This document shows, in pieces, positions 57,216 through 64,000 of a DNA stretch of 64,000 nt; the first letter of the stretch is position 1; every line of letters begins with the position of its first letter. The notes below the pieces were generated by a model that had not been told where the DNA came from, searched no databases, and saw only the letters and a program-made list of their open reading frames with translations. Made by a program: the position numbers and the translations under genes. Origin of the DNA: Arthrobacter koreensis (GTDB lineage Bacteria; Actinomycetota; Actinomycetes; Actinomycetales; Micrococcaceae). Location of the stretch: NCBI RefSeq assembly GCF_009193255.1, contig NZ_WACG01000001.1, forward strand, positions 62,001 through 126,000, written 5' to 3'.

Positions 57216-58424
57216 CTAGAAGCGGATCGCGTCGATGACCTTTACCCGCACTGCCACCACCGCCGGGATCAGTCCGGCCAGTGCACCGACCGCGGTGGCG
57301 GCGCCGAGACCCAGCAGGGCTGCCTCAACCGGGAACGGCGGCAATTCGGAAATCCCGAAGGCCACCTGGCGCTGGACGGCAGGCAGCTTGGCAACGGCAA
57401 TCGCGGCCATCACTCCGACCAGTCCCGCGACGAAGGTCGCTACAACGGATTCGAGCATAACCCCGAAGAAAATCCGTCCCGAGGTGGCCCCGAAGCTGCG
57501 CCGGATTCCGATCTCACGCACCCGGTACTTCACCGTGACCATGGAGATGTTCAGCAGTCCCACCGCGCCGAGGAGCAGCACCAGCCCGGCGATGCCGCCC
57601 ACCGCCAGCTGCATGCCGCCGTAGGGATCGCCCCAGGCCGCGTAGTCCGCGCGGTAAGCGTCAATCTGCAGGGCCGGGAACTGGGCTGAGAGATCGGAGA
57701 TGATCGCGGCAGTCAACGGTTCAGCGAGGTCTTCCGGCACCCACAGTTCCAGCATTGGCGGACCGTTCATGCCGGGCGCGGCCACGGCACCAACCCTGTC
57801 GTAGGCCTCGGAGAGCATGTAGGCCGCCGGGGGTTCCTCCGGCCAGAGGTTCCGCCGGACACCGGTGACCACAGCGTCCACGGGAGTGCCGTTGGAAATC
57901 CTTACCACCGGATCAACCGCCAGGTCAGGGGAACCGAGACGGGCATAAAACGCCTCGTTCACGATCACGGCGGGAGCAAGCCGCTGGCCGTCGGTCTCAG
58001 TGAACCATGCCCCGCTGGTCAGGTTGACCCGGCGCATGACCCCGTAATCGGCGCCGACCACTGTGGTCTCGGCCTGCACCACGCCGTCCGGGAACTGGAA
58101 CGGTACGGAGGTGAGCAGGTTCAGCGAGGCGTATTCGACGGCGTACCGCTCAACCACGGAGCCGAAAGCCTCCCGCAGTGGTGCCGGGTCTCCCATTTCA
58201 CCGTTCATCGGGTACGCCCCTACCGTGAGGGTGGCCGGGCGTCCGCTGGACGCTTCCGAACCCTGTGCCAGGGCTTCCCGGGACATGTCCGCCAGCGCGA
58301 CGACGGTAGTCAGGGACGCCACGGAAAGCGCAACGCCGATGAGCGCCAACAGGACGCGGGTCTTGTGCGTCCGGAGTTCGGCCCACGCTTCAACCAGGGA
58401 GCCGGCAATACCGGTCAGGCTCAT
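57216..58424 (-). CDS. MacB/FtsX-type ABC transporter permease
   Basis: Permease of 402 residues with the MacB plan: one N-terminal helix (about 20-42), a large extracytoplasmic domain (45-265) and three C-terminal helices (about 275-395), ending VIDAIRF. The loop REIGIRRSFGATSGRIF is the ATPase-coupling motif of this family. It overlaps the ATPase gene by 4 bp. Members export peptides, lipids or drugs or transmit force; the substrate here is unknown. Confidence 0.88.
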   Translation of the reverse strand: MSLTGIAGSLVEAWAELRTHKTRVLLALIGVALSVASLTTVVALADMSREALAQGSEASSGRPATLTVGAYPMNGEMGDPAPLREAFGSVVERYAVEYASLNLLTSVPFQFPDGVVQAETTVVGADYGVMRRVNLTSGAWFTETDGQRLAPAVIVNEAFYARLGSPDLAVDPVVRISNGTPVDAVVTGVRRNLWPEEPPAAYMLSEAYDRVGAVAAPGMNGPPMLELWVPEDLAEPLTAAIISDLSAQFPALQIDAYRADYAAWGDPYGGMQLAVGGIAGLVLLLGAVGLLNISMVTVKYRVREIGIRRSFGATSGRIFFGVMLESVVATFVAGLVGVMAAIAVAKLPAVQRQVAFGISELPPFPVEAALLGLGAATAVGALAGLIPAVVAVRVKVIDAIRF

Positions 58425-59179
58425 GCGGCTGCCTCCGATCCAAGGCGCAAGTGTCCGCTTTCGAGCAGATAGTGGCTGTGTGCCAGCGCGGCGACGTTTG
58501 GGTCATGGGTGATGGTGATCAGCGCTGCTCCGGATTCCTCCGCCACTTCGGCCAGCAGCCCCATCACCGACTGCCCCGTGGCGATGTCCAGCGCACCTGT
58601 GGGTTCGTCGGCGAGGATGAGCCGGGGACTGCGGACCAGTGCCCGGGCAATGGCGACGCGCTGCTGCTCTCCCCCGGACAGCCTCTGCGGTTTCTCCTGC
58701 AGGCGGCTGCCCAGGCCCACCCGGCCCAGCATGTCCGAAGCCAGCTTCTCGCGCCGCCAAAAGTCGCGTCCCTTCGCGTAGAGCAGGGGCGTCATCACGT
58801 TTTCGAGGGCCGTGCGTTCAGCCAGGAGATTGAACTGCTGGAAGATGAAGCCGACGGCGGCGCCGCGCAGGACCGCGCGCTGGTTGCCCCCCATGTTCCC
58901 TACCGGTACGCCGTCGAATTCGATGGTTCCGGTGCTGGGAAGGTCCAGCATGCCGAGAATGTTCAGGAGGGTGGATTTCCCGGAACCGGAACGTCCGACG
59001 ATGGAGATGTGGTCCCCCTGCCGGACATCAAGGTCCACGCCGCCAAGAATGTGCAGCTCCTCGTTGTCCGGCCGCCGGACAGTCCGGGTGACGTTCCGCA
59101 GCCGTACCAGCGGCTGGGTTTCCCCTGCGGCAGAAACCCAGCCGCAGGAACCGGGGAGGGCATCAATGAACTGGGTCAT
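58421..59179 (-). CDS. ABC transporter ATP-binding protein (MacB/LolD type)
   Basis: Nucleotide-binding subunit of 252 residues. Walker A is GRSGSGKSTLLNIL, the signature LSGGEQQRVAIARAL, Walker B LILADEPTGALD and the switch His ITHDPNVA. The first 35 residues are an extension before the usual RLRNVTRTV start; an internal start was considered but ATGA overlap with the preceding gene favours 59179. It is the middle gene of a three-gene export cassette. Confidence 0.92.
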   Translation of the reverse strand: MTQFIDALPGSCGWVSAAGETQPLVRLRNVTRTVRRPDNEELHILGGVDLDVRQGDHISIVGRSGSGKSTLLNILGMLDLPSTGTIEFDGVPVGNMGGNQRAVLRGAAVGFIFQQFNLLAERTALENVMTPLLYAKGRDFWRREKLASDMLGRVGLGSRLQEKPQRLSGGEQQRVAIARALVRSPRLILADEPTGALDIATGQSVMGLLAEVAEESGAALITITHDPNVAALAHSHYLLESGHLRLGSEAAA

Positions 59180-60204
59180 CCGCCCATCGCCCCCGCCATG
59201 CCGAACTCGCCGCTGTCCTGTGCCGGTGCGCCTGGAACGAACTGGAGAATCTGCTCCCCTGCGGCGAGCCCTTCGGTAATCTCGACCTGCTGTCCGTCAT
59301 TGAGTCCCAGGCTCACGGCACGCTCTTCCGGTGCCTCGGCGGAAGCATCCCGGACTACCCACACCACTCCGTTCTGCACCGCTCCGCGAACGGCGGTGGC
59401 GGGAACGGTCACTACGTCCTCGGCGTGGCCGGCGGTGATGTCCACACTGGCACCGAGCCCGGAAAAGACGGCAACTCCGGCCGGCACCGCGCAGCTGAAC
59501 GTTCCGGTTGTTCCGCCGGCCGGCTGCCCGTCAGGGACACCCGTATCCTGGGCCGGGTCCTTTTCGGCCGGGCCCCCGGTGGTGATAGCTGCGCAGTCAA
59601 ACGGTGCCGGACCCCCGTTCAGCGTGACTTTGGCAGTCTGCGGACGGTCCAGGATGCGGAACTGCTGCTCCGTGCTCAGGGTTCCCTGCACCGAGAATGT
59701 TCCGGGTGACACCGAGGCTACCTCGTCTCCCACTGTGACCTGCTGGTTCAGCAGGACGGGAAAGTCCGCCAGGGTGCCTGACGCCGTCGCGACAACGTCC
59801 GAGTAGGTGTAGAGCTGGACCGGCGCCGGCCGCGGGGCGTCGTCATCGTCCTGCTGCGGAAGCGCCTCCGGAGGGGACTCCACGGGTTTGCGCACCTGGA
59901 AGAGCCTGTCCCCCTTGGCCACGGCCTGTCCGGCCTCGACGTCGACGAAGACCACAGACCCGTCGCTGGTGCTTCGGATCTTGGCCGCCGGATCAGCGAC
60001 GACTGATCCCTGGGCCTGGACCAGGTTCGTCACACTCGCGCGGGTAGCCTCCACGGTGGCGGTTTGCAGCTGGGCGGAGGGCGTCTGCGCCTCAGCCTCT
60101 GCAGACAGCCCGTCGAGAAAAGCGAGTTTGAACAGAGCGGCAGCGATGACTCCGAACACCACCAGCCAAAGAATTGGAAATACCAAGCGCCGGGAAGCAC
60201 CCAT
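59176..60204 (-). CDS. HlyD-like membrane-fusion/peptidoglycan-binding partner of the ABC exporter
   Basis: Single-pass protein of 342 residues: N-terminal helix (about 7-27), then an extracytoplasmic region with biotinyl-lipoyl-like IRSTSDGSVVFVDVEAGQAVAKGDRLFQV, followed by a beta-barrel-type domain. A coiled coil is short or absent, as expected in Gram-positives without an outer membrane. The start at 60204 (MGASRRLVF) has GGGGGA 5 nt upstream; the longer frame was rejected. It overlaps the ATPase gene by 4 bp. Confidence 0.82.
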   Translation of the reverse strand: MGASRRLVFPILWLVVFGVIAAALFKLAFLDGLSAEAEAQTPSAQLQTATVEATRASVTNLVQAQGSVVADPAAKIRSTSDGSVVFVDVEAGQAVAKGDRLFQVRKPVESPPEALPQQDDDDAPRPAPVQLYTYSDVVATASGTLADFPVLLNQQVTVGDEVASVSPGTFSVQGTLSTEQQFRILDRPQTAKVTLNGGPAPFDCAAITTGGPAEKDPAQDTGVPDGQPAGGTTGTFSCAVPAGVAVFSGLGASVDITAGHAEDVVTVPATAVRGAVQNGVVWVVRDASAEAPEERAVSLGLNDGQQVEITEGLAAGEQILQFVPGAPAQDSGEFGMAGAMGG

Positions 60205-60394
60205 GCAGATCCCCCAAATATGTTCCGCCGCCGGTGTGCGCCGGCAGCGGAGATGGTCCGGCAAGGGACAGCGGGTGGGCTGGCCGTTCCGGTTGATTCG
60301 CATGGACGCTACCAGTGCAAAGCAGCTCCCGACGCCGAAACGGGACGCGCCGCGCCAAACCCATCCTTCCGGTGGAGGTGGTTCATCCCGCCGG

Positions 60395-60461
60395 CTGAGC
60401 CCGGCTGCGGTTCCCCGGGCTCAGCAGATTCCGGGCCCGTCACCGGCTAGCCCGGAATCTG
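60395..60461 (-). terminator. Tandem hairpins at the end of the GlxA-family regulator
   Basis: The first hairpin CAGATTCCGGGC / complement (60425-60436, 60450-60461) includes the regulator's stop codon in its loop. The second, CTGAGCCCGG / complement (60395-60404, 60415-60424), follows at once. No T-run is present. Confidence 0.55.
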
Positions 60462-61478
60462 CGGAGCCCGGGGATGGACCGGGTATCCCTGCTGGGCCCA
60501 GGCTGGCCGGCCTGCCCGGCCCCGGAATGCCCTGCGGTACGCGGCCGGGCTGATTCCAACTGCACGGTTAAAGTGGTGGCGAAGCAGCACGGCCTGCCCA
60601 AACCCGGCCGCACGGGAAACCTCCTCGATACTCATGGCCGTGTCTTCGAGCAGTTCCTGCGCCCTGAGTACGCGCTGCGCGTTGATCCAGGACCCGGGTG
60701 TTGTTCCGGTTTCCGCCTTGAACCGGCGCGCGAACGTCCGCTCCGACATGTGGGCGCGGGCTGCGAGCGCTGTGACGGAGTGCTCCCGGTCGAGGTTCGC
60801 GGCGATCCAGGCCAGAACGTCCGTCAGCGTGTCTCCGGCTGTGACGGACAGCGGCCGGTCAATGTACTGGGCCTGCCCGCCGTCCCGGTGCGGAGGTACC
60901 ACCATGTCCCGGGCGATGGCGGCAGCCGCCTTGGCCCCGAGTTCCTGGCGGACAAGGTGCAGCGAAGCGTCAATCCCGGCCGCCGTCCCTGCACTTAAAA
61001 TGATGTTCCCGTCCTGCACGTACAACACATCCTCGTTTACTACCACGGAGGGGTACATCCTGGCGAGCAAGGCCGAGTTGCGCCAGTGCGTCGCCGCCCT
61101 GCGGCCGTCCAGGATGCCCGCTTCTGCGAGCGCGAAGGCACCGGTGCACACTGACATCACCCAGGCAGACCGCTCGTGGGCGTTCCGGAGGGTTTCAAGG
61201 ACTGCAGGCGGCAGCGGTTCGGGTCCGTCCGGCCAGCAGCCGTAGGGTGCCATGATGACCAGGTCCGCACCGGAGGCGGCCTCAAGTCCGTTCTCGACCT
61301 GGATCGTGTATCCGGCTGAGGTTCGGACCGGCCCGGGAACATGGGTGACCATGCGGAAATCAAACCGGGGCACGCCGCTGCCCCGGGCGGAGCGATCGAT
61401 TCCGAAGATCTCCGCCACCAGCCCCAGTTCGAACGGACCGGTGTTCTCCAGCGCTATGAGGGCCACGCTTTTGAGCAT
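60447..61478 (-). CDS. GlxA family transcriptional regulator (DJ-1/PfpI + AraC HTH)
   Basis: A 343-residue regulator: a DJ-1/PfpI-like sensor domain (1-185) with a nucleophile-elbow Cys in SVCTGAFALAEAG, then an AraC-type double helix-turn-helix domain (about 220-320; SERTFARRFKAETG and VSRAAGFGQAVLLRHHF). A CATACT hexamer lies 6 nt before the ATG. It is divergent from a small membrane protein gene, a possible target. The ligand is unknown. Confidence 0.88.
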   Translation of the reverse strand: MLKSVALIALENTGPFELGLVAEIFGIDRSARGSGVPRFDFRMVTHVPGPVRTSAGYTIQVENGLEAASGADLVIMAPYGCWPDGPEPLPPAVLETLRNAHERSAWVMSVCTGAFALAEAGILDGRRAATHWRNSALLARMYPSVVVNEDVLYVQDGNIILSAGTAAGIDASLHLVRQELGAKAAAAIARDMVVPPHRDGGQAQYIDRPLSVTAGDTLTDVLAWIAANLDREHSVTALAARAHMSERTFARRFKAETGTTPGSWINAQRVLRAQELLEDTAMSIEEVSRAAGFGQAVLLRHHFNRAVGISPAAYRRAFRGRAGRPAWAQQGYPVHPRAPQIPG

Positions 61479-61559
61479 GGAGTGAGTATGGCAGTTTTTT
61501 GCTGCTAATGGGCATATCTGCCACTTATTTCTGGTGCCGCCCGGGCTGAACCTGAAGGC

Positions 61560-61757
61560 ATGGAAATCTTCTTTACGCTTCTGGTCCTAGGCCTCCTGGC
61601 CGGTGTCTCCGCCGTGGTGGTTTTCGCCATTCGGCATGACGGCCGCGGGCATCTCCCGCCGGTGTCCTCCGGCCGTCCGTGGCACGGCAATGCCCTCTGG
61701 GATGTGGCAGACCCGCGGGACTTGTCCCTGGACCGGCCCTTCCTGCCCCGGCACTAG
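61560..61757 (+). CDS. Small single-pass membrane protein
   Basis: A 65-residue protein with one N-terminal transmembrane helix (about 3-24, FFTLLVLGLLAGVSAVVVFAI) and a polar C-terminal tail of 40 residues rich in Pro, Asp and Arg, ending LDRPFLPRH. A GAAGG stands close to the ATG. It is divergent from the GlxA-type regulator, 81 bp away. Not recognised as a named family; coding potential rests on the clear helix and tail. Confidence 0.6.
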   Translation: MEIFFTLLVLGLLAGVSAVVVFAIRHDGRGHLPPVSSGRPWHGNALWDVADPRDLSLDRPFLPRH

Positions 61758-61846
61758 TGCCGAACATCGCATGCCGGACTCCGGGCTCCGGGCTCCGGGC
61801 TCCGTACGAATTTCAATCCAGGACGGTTCCTGTCCGCAATACGGAG

Positions 61847-61862
61847 TAGCTTGGGAACCATG
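61847..61862 (+). promoter_or_regulatory. TAnnnT -10 element before the WYL regulator
   Basis: TAGCTT (61847-61852) is 7 nt before the ATG at 61860, with no usable Shine-Dalgarno. Confidence 0.5.
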
Positions 61863-62930
61863 CTCGAGACCTCAGCACGGCTGCTGCATCTGCTCTCCCT
61901 CCTGCAGCTGCGCAGGGAATGGACCGGCGCGGCGCTGGCCGAACGAATGTCCGTCACTGAACGCACCGTGCGCCGGGACATCGGCAAGCTGCGCAGCCTT
62001 GGCTATCCCATCTCCGCCTCCCCCGGGATCGCCGGCGGCTACCAGCTCGGAGCCGGGGCGCAGCTGCCTCCCCTGCTCCTGGACGATGAGGAGGCGCTCG
62101 CCGTCGCCCTGGGCCTGACAGCGGTTGCTTCCGGTCCGGTATCCGGTATTGGCGAAGCATCCGTCCGCGCCCTGGTGAAACTGGAGCAGGTCCTCCCCGG
62201 CAGGCTGAGGCCCAAGTTCTCTGCCCTGCGCCAGTCGGTGAGCGTACTGGCGGGCCCGTCAGCGGCGGCATCAGCAGTGAATCCCGAGTTCCTGACCGCT
62301 TTCTCCACGGCCATCTCGGAGCGGCGGACGGCCGCCTTCCGCTACCAGGCACTCGAGGCAGCTGAGGGACGGCGCATCGTTGAGCCGTACAAGCTGGTCA
62401 GCACCGGCCGGCGCTGGTACCTGGTGGCGTGGTGCACCGAACGCCAGGACTGGCGTACGTTCCGGGTGGACCGCTGCCAGTCGGTGCCGGTGCTCCGCGA
62501 GCGCTTCACTCCACGGCCGCTGCCGGCCAGGGACCTCGCCGCGTATGTCCAGTCCGCCATTACCCGCAGTCCCTACCAGTACGACGTCGTCATCCGCATC
62601 GCGGCCCCGCTCGCCTCGGTGGCGGAACAGGTGCCCGCGGAAGTGGCGGTGCTGGAGGCTGACGGGCCCGGCCACACAGTGCTGCGCAGCGGCTGGGACT
62701 CGCTGGACCAGCCGCTGGTCCGTATGGCCGGGATGGGCGTCGAATTCGAGATCCTGGCACCGGAAGAGATGCGCGAACGTGCCCGCACCGCAGCGGGTCG
62801 GCTGGCCCGCGCCGCCGGCGCACTTTCCGTCACCCAGGCCGCCCCGTCCTCATCCAGCACCGGTTCCGCTTCCGGCTCCCGGCCCGCACCCGCTGTTCAC
62901 CGGAAGCAGGCGCTTCCGCCCACGCACTAG
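61860..62930 (+). CDS. WYL domain-containing HTH transcriptional regulator
   Basis: A 356-residue regulator with an N-terminal winged helix ([37 protein letters not shown]), a WYL domain (about 140-225; [16 protein letters not shown]) and a C-terminal WCX region, followed by a Ser/Pro-rich tail. WYL proteins bind nucleic-acid or small ligands and control DNA repair, defence or metabolism. The ATG at 61860 was chosen over the TTG at 61851 because of the -10 element. No adjacent target is obvious. Confidence 0.9.
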   Translation: MLETSARLLHLLSLLQLRREWTGAALAERMSVTERTVRRDIGKLRSLGYPISASPGIAGGYQLGAGAQLPPLLLDDEEALAVALGLTAVASGPVSGIGEASVRALVKLEQVLPGRLRPKFSALRQSVSVLAGPSAAASAVNPEFLTAFSTAISERRTAAFRYQALEAAEGRRIVEPYKLVSTGRRWYLVAWCTERQDWRTFRVDRCQSVPVLRERFTPRPLPARDLAAYVQSAITRSPYQYDVVIRIAAPLASVAEQVPAEVAVLEADGPGHTVLRSGWDSLDQPLVRMAGMGVEFEILAPEEMRERARTAAGRLARAAGALSVTQAAPSSSSTGSASGSRPAPAVHRKQALPPTH

Positions 62931-62943
62931 ACTGGTGCCAACT

Positions 62944-64000
62944 ATGGCACTGACAATCTCCTATCCCCCGCAGCTTCCTGTCTCGGAACGCCGCGAAGAC
63001 ATCATGGCCGCCATTGCTGCCAACCAGGTCACCGTGATCGCCGGTGCCACCGGTTCGGGCAAGACCACCCAGATCCCCAAGATGTGCCTGGAGCTGGGCC
63101 TGGCTGACAAGGGACTGATCGGCCACACCCAGCCGCGGCGGCTGGCCGCCCGGACGGTCGCGGAACGCATCGCGGAAGAGCTCGACGTCGAGATCGGCGC
63201 CGAGGTGGGCTTCCAGGTCAGGTTCACCGGAGAAACCAGCCGCGAGACCAAGGTCAAGCTCATGACCGACGGCATCCTGCTGGCAGAGATCCAGCATGAC
63301 CGCAAGCTGAAGAAGTACAGCACCATCATCATCGACGAGGCTCACGAGCGCAGCCTCAACATCGACTTCATCCTTGGGTACCTAAAGCGCCTGCTGCCCG
63401 AGCGCCCGGACCTGAAGGTCATCATCACCTCCGCCACGATCGACCCCGAGCGCTTCGCCCAGCACTTCGCTGCGGCGGACGGCACACCCGCACCGATCAT
63501 CGAAGTCTCCGGCCGCACCTTTCCGGTGGAAATCCGATACCGTCCGCTAAACCAGCCAGCCCTGGGACCGGACGAGGAGGACGAGCTCGAGGAAGACCGC
63601 GATCCGCTGGACGCGGTCTGCGACGCCGTTGATGAACTCTCCCGTGAGGCCCCCGGGGACATCCTGATCTTCTTCTCCGGGGAACGCGAAATCCGCGACG
63701 CCGCCGATGCCCTGCGCGGAACGGTCACCCGCAACCCCCGCCTGGCCAACACGGAGATCCTGCCGCTCTATGCCAGGTTGTCATTGGCCGAGCAGCACCG
63801 CGTCTTCTCCCCCGGCAAGCACCGACGGATCGTGCTGGCCACCAACGTCGCCGAAACGTCCCTCACGGTTCCGGGCATCAAGTACGTCATCGATACCGGC
63901 ACCGCCCGCATTTCGCGCTATTCCCACCGCACCAAGGTGCAGCGCCTGCCCATCGAACGCATCTCCCAGGCCTCCGCGAACCAGCGCTCCGGCCGCTGCG
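62944..64000 (+). CDS. hrpA: ATP-dependent RNA helicase HrpA (5' part)
   Basis: DEAH-box helicase; 352 residues are in the window and the frame runs off the edge. Motif I is [14 protein letters not shown], motif Ia [15 protein letters not shown], motif II DEAH ([12 protein letters not shown]), motif [14 protein letters not shown]; motif V lies in [15 protein letters not shown] and motif VI begins at QRSGRC at the edge. A TAGACT ends 10 nt before the ATG. It starts 13 bp after the WYL gene. Confidence 0.95.
   Translation, partial: MALTISYPPQLPVSERREDIMAAIAANQVTVIAGATGSGKTTQIPKMCLELGLADKGLIGHTQPRRLAARTVAERIAEELDVEIGAEVGFQVRFTGETSRETKVKLMTDGILLAEIQHDRKLKKYSTIIIDEAHERSLNIDFILGYLKRLLPERPDLKVIITSATIDPERFAQHFAAADGTPAPIIEVSGRTFPVEIRYRPLNQPALGPDEEDELEEDRDPLDAVCDAVDELSREAPGDILIFFSGEREIRDAADALRGTVTRNPRLANTEILPLYARLSLAEQHRVFSPGKHRRIVLATNVAETSLTVPGIKYVIDTGTARISRYSHRTKVQRLPIERISQASANQRSGRC

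Overview
The window is chromosomal DNA from a high-GC Gram-positive bacterium. Gene content and order point to the Micrococcaceae (Arthrobacter or a close relative). The support is an actinobacterial ATP synthase operon with a long fused delta subunit, NucS in the mismatch-repair role, a MurA with Asp in place of the catalytic Cys, a Rho with a very long Arg/Asp/Asn-rich insert, DUF2017/DUF2550/DUF3039 proteins, and frequent GTG/TTG starts. No rRNA, CRISPR array, prophage or insertion sequence was seen. The genus is inferred, not proven.

Layout. 0-4.3 kb: sbcC (cut by the window edge), sbcD and an aquaporin with an altered first NPA box. 4.5-11.7 kb: ADP-ribosylglycohydrolase, exonuclease/BRCT protein and DedA, then the run murI - MBL hydrolase - rph - rdgB, and clpS with DUF2017. 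11.7-13.7 kb: pncB-pncA NAD salvage pair. 13.8-25.3 kb: helicase, MFS exporter, DUF3039, an ABC exporter, a YbbN-like protein, a 566-residue multi-domain membrane/secreted protein, an AI-2E family permease, a small zinc-ribbon protein and nucS. 25.4-27.2 kb: cspA with a long structured leader, and murA. 27.3-35.7 kb: the complete F1Fo ATP synthase operon with two small atpI/atpZ-like genes in front and DUF2550 behind. 35.8-41.8 kb: a cell-envelope glycan module (WecA/TagO-like transferase, CapD-like dehydratase, two GT2 glycosyltransferases, an epimerase). 41.9-53.8 kb: tsaC, prmC, prfA and rho, then argS-lysA-hom-thrC-thrB for Lys/Thr biosynthesis. 54.0-56.9 kb: a three-gene flavin electron-transfer cassette (FMN-binding lipoprotein, ApbE flavin transferase, NqrB/RnfD-FNR fusion). 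57.1-64 kb: tRNA-Arg(CCG), a MacB-like ABC export cassette, a GlxA-type regulator, a small membrane protein, a WYL regulator and the start of hrpA.

Most genes are housekeeping. The observations most worth a second look are: the compact predicted electron-export cassette at 54-57 kb; a set of eleven genes whose start codon lies exactly 6-7 nt after a TAnnnT hexamer (predicted leaderless mRNAs); dispersed long hairpins sharing an ATCGAGATGACAGAAACTGC-type arm at 13.7 and 56.9 kb, with a structural relative at 25.9 kb; a 566-residue protein with an internal signal-peptide-like segment; and the aquaporin with LPT instead of the first NPA.

Translation was checked only by eye and by motif. Family names are from recognition, not database searches.
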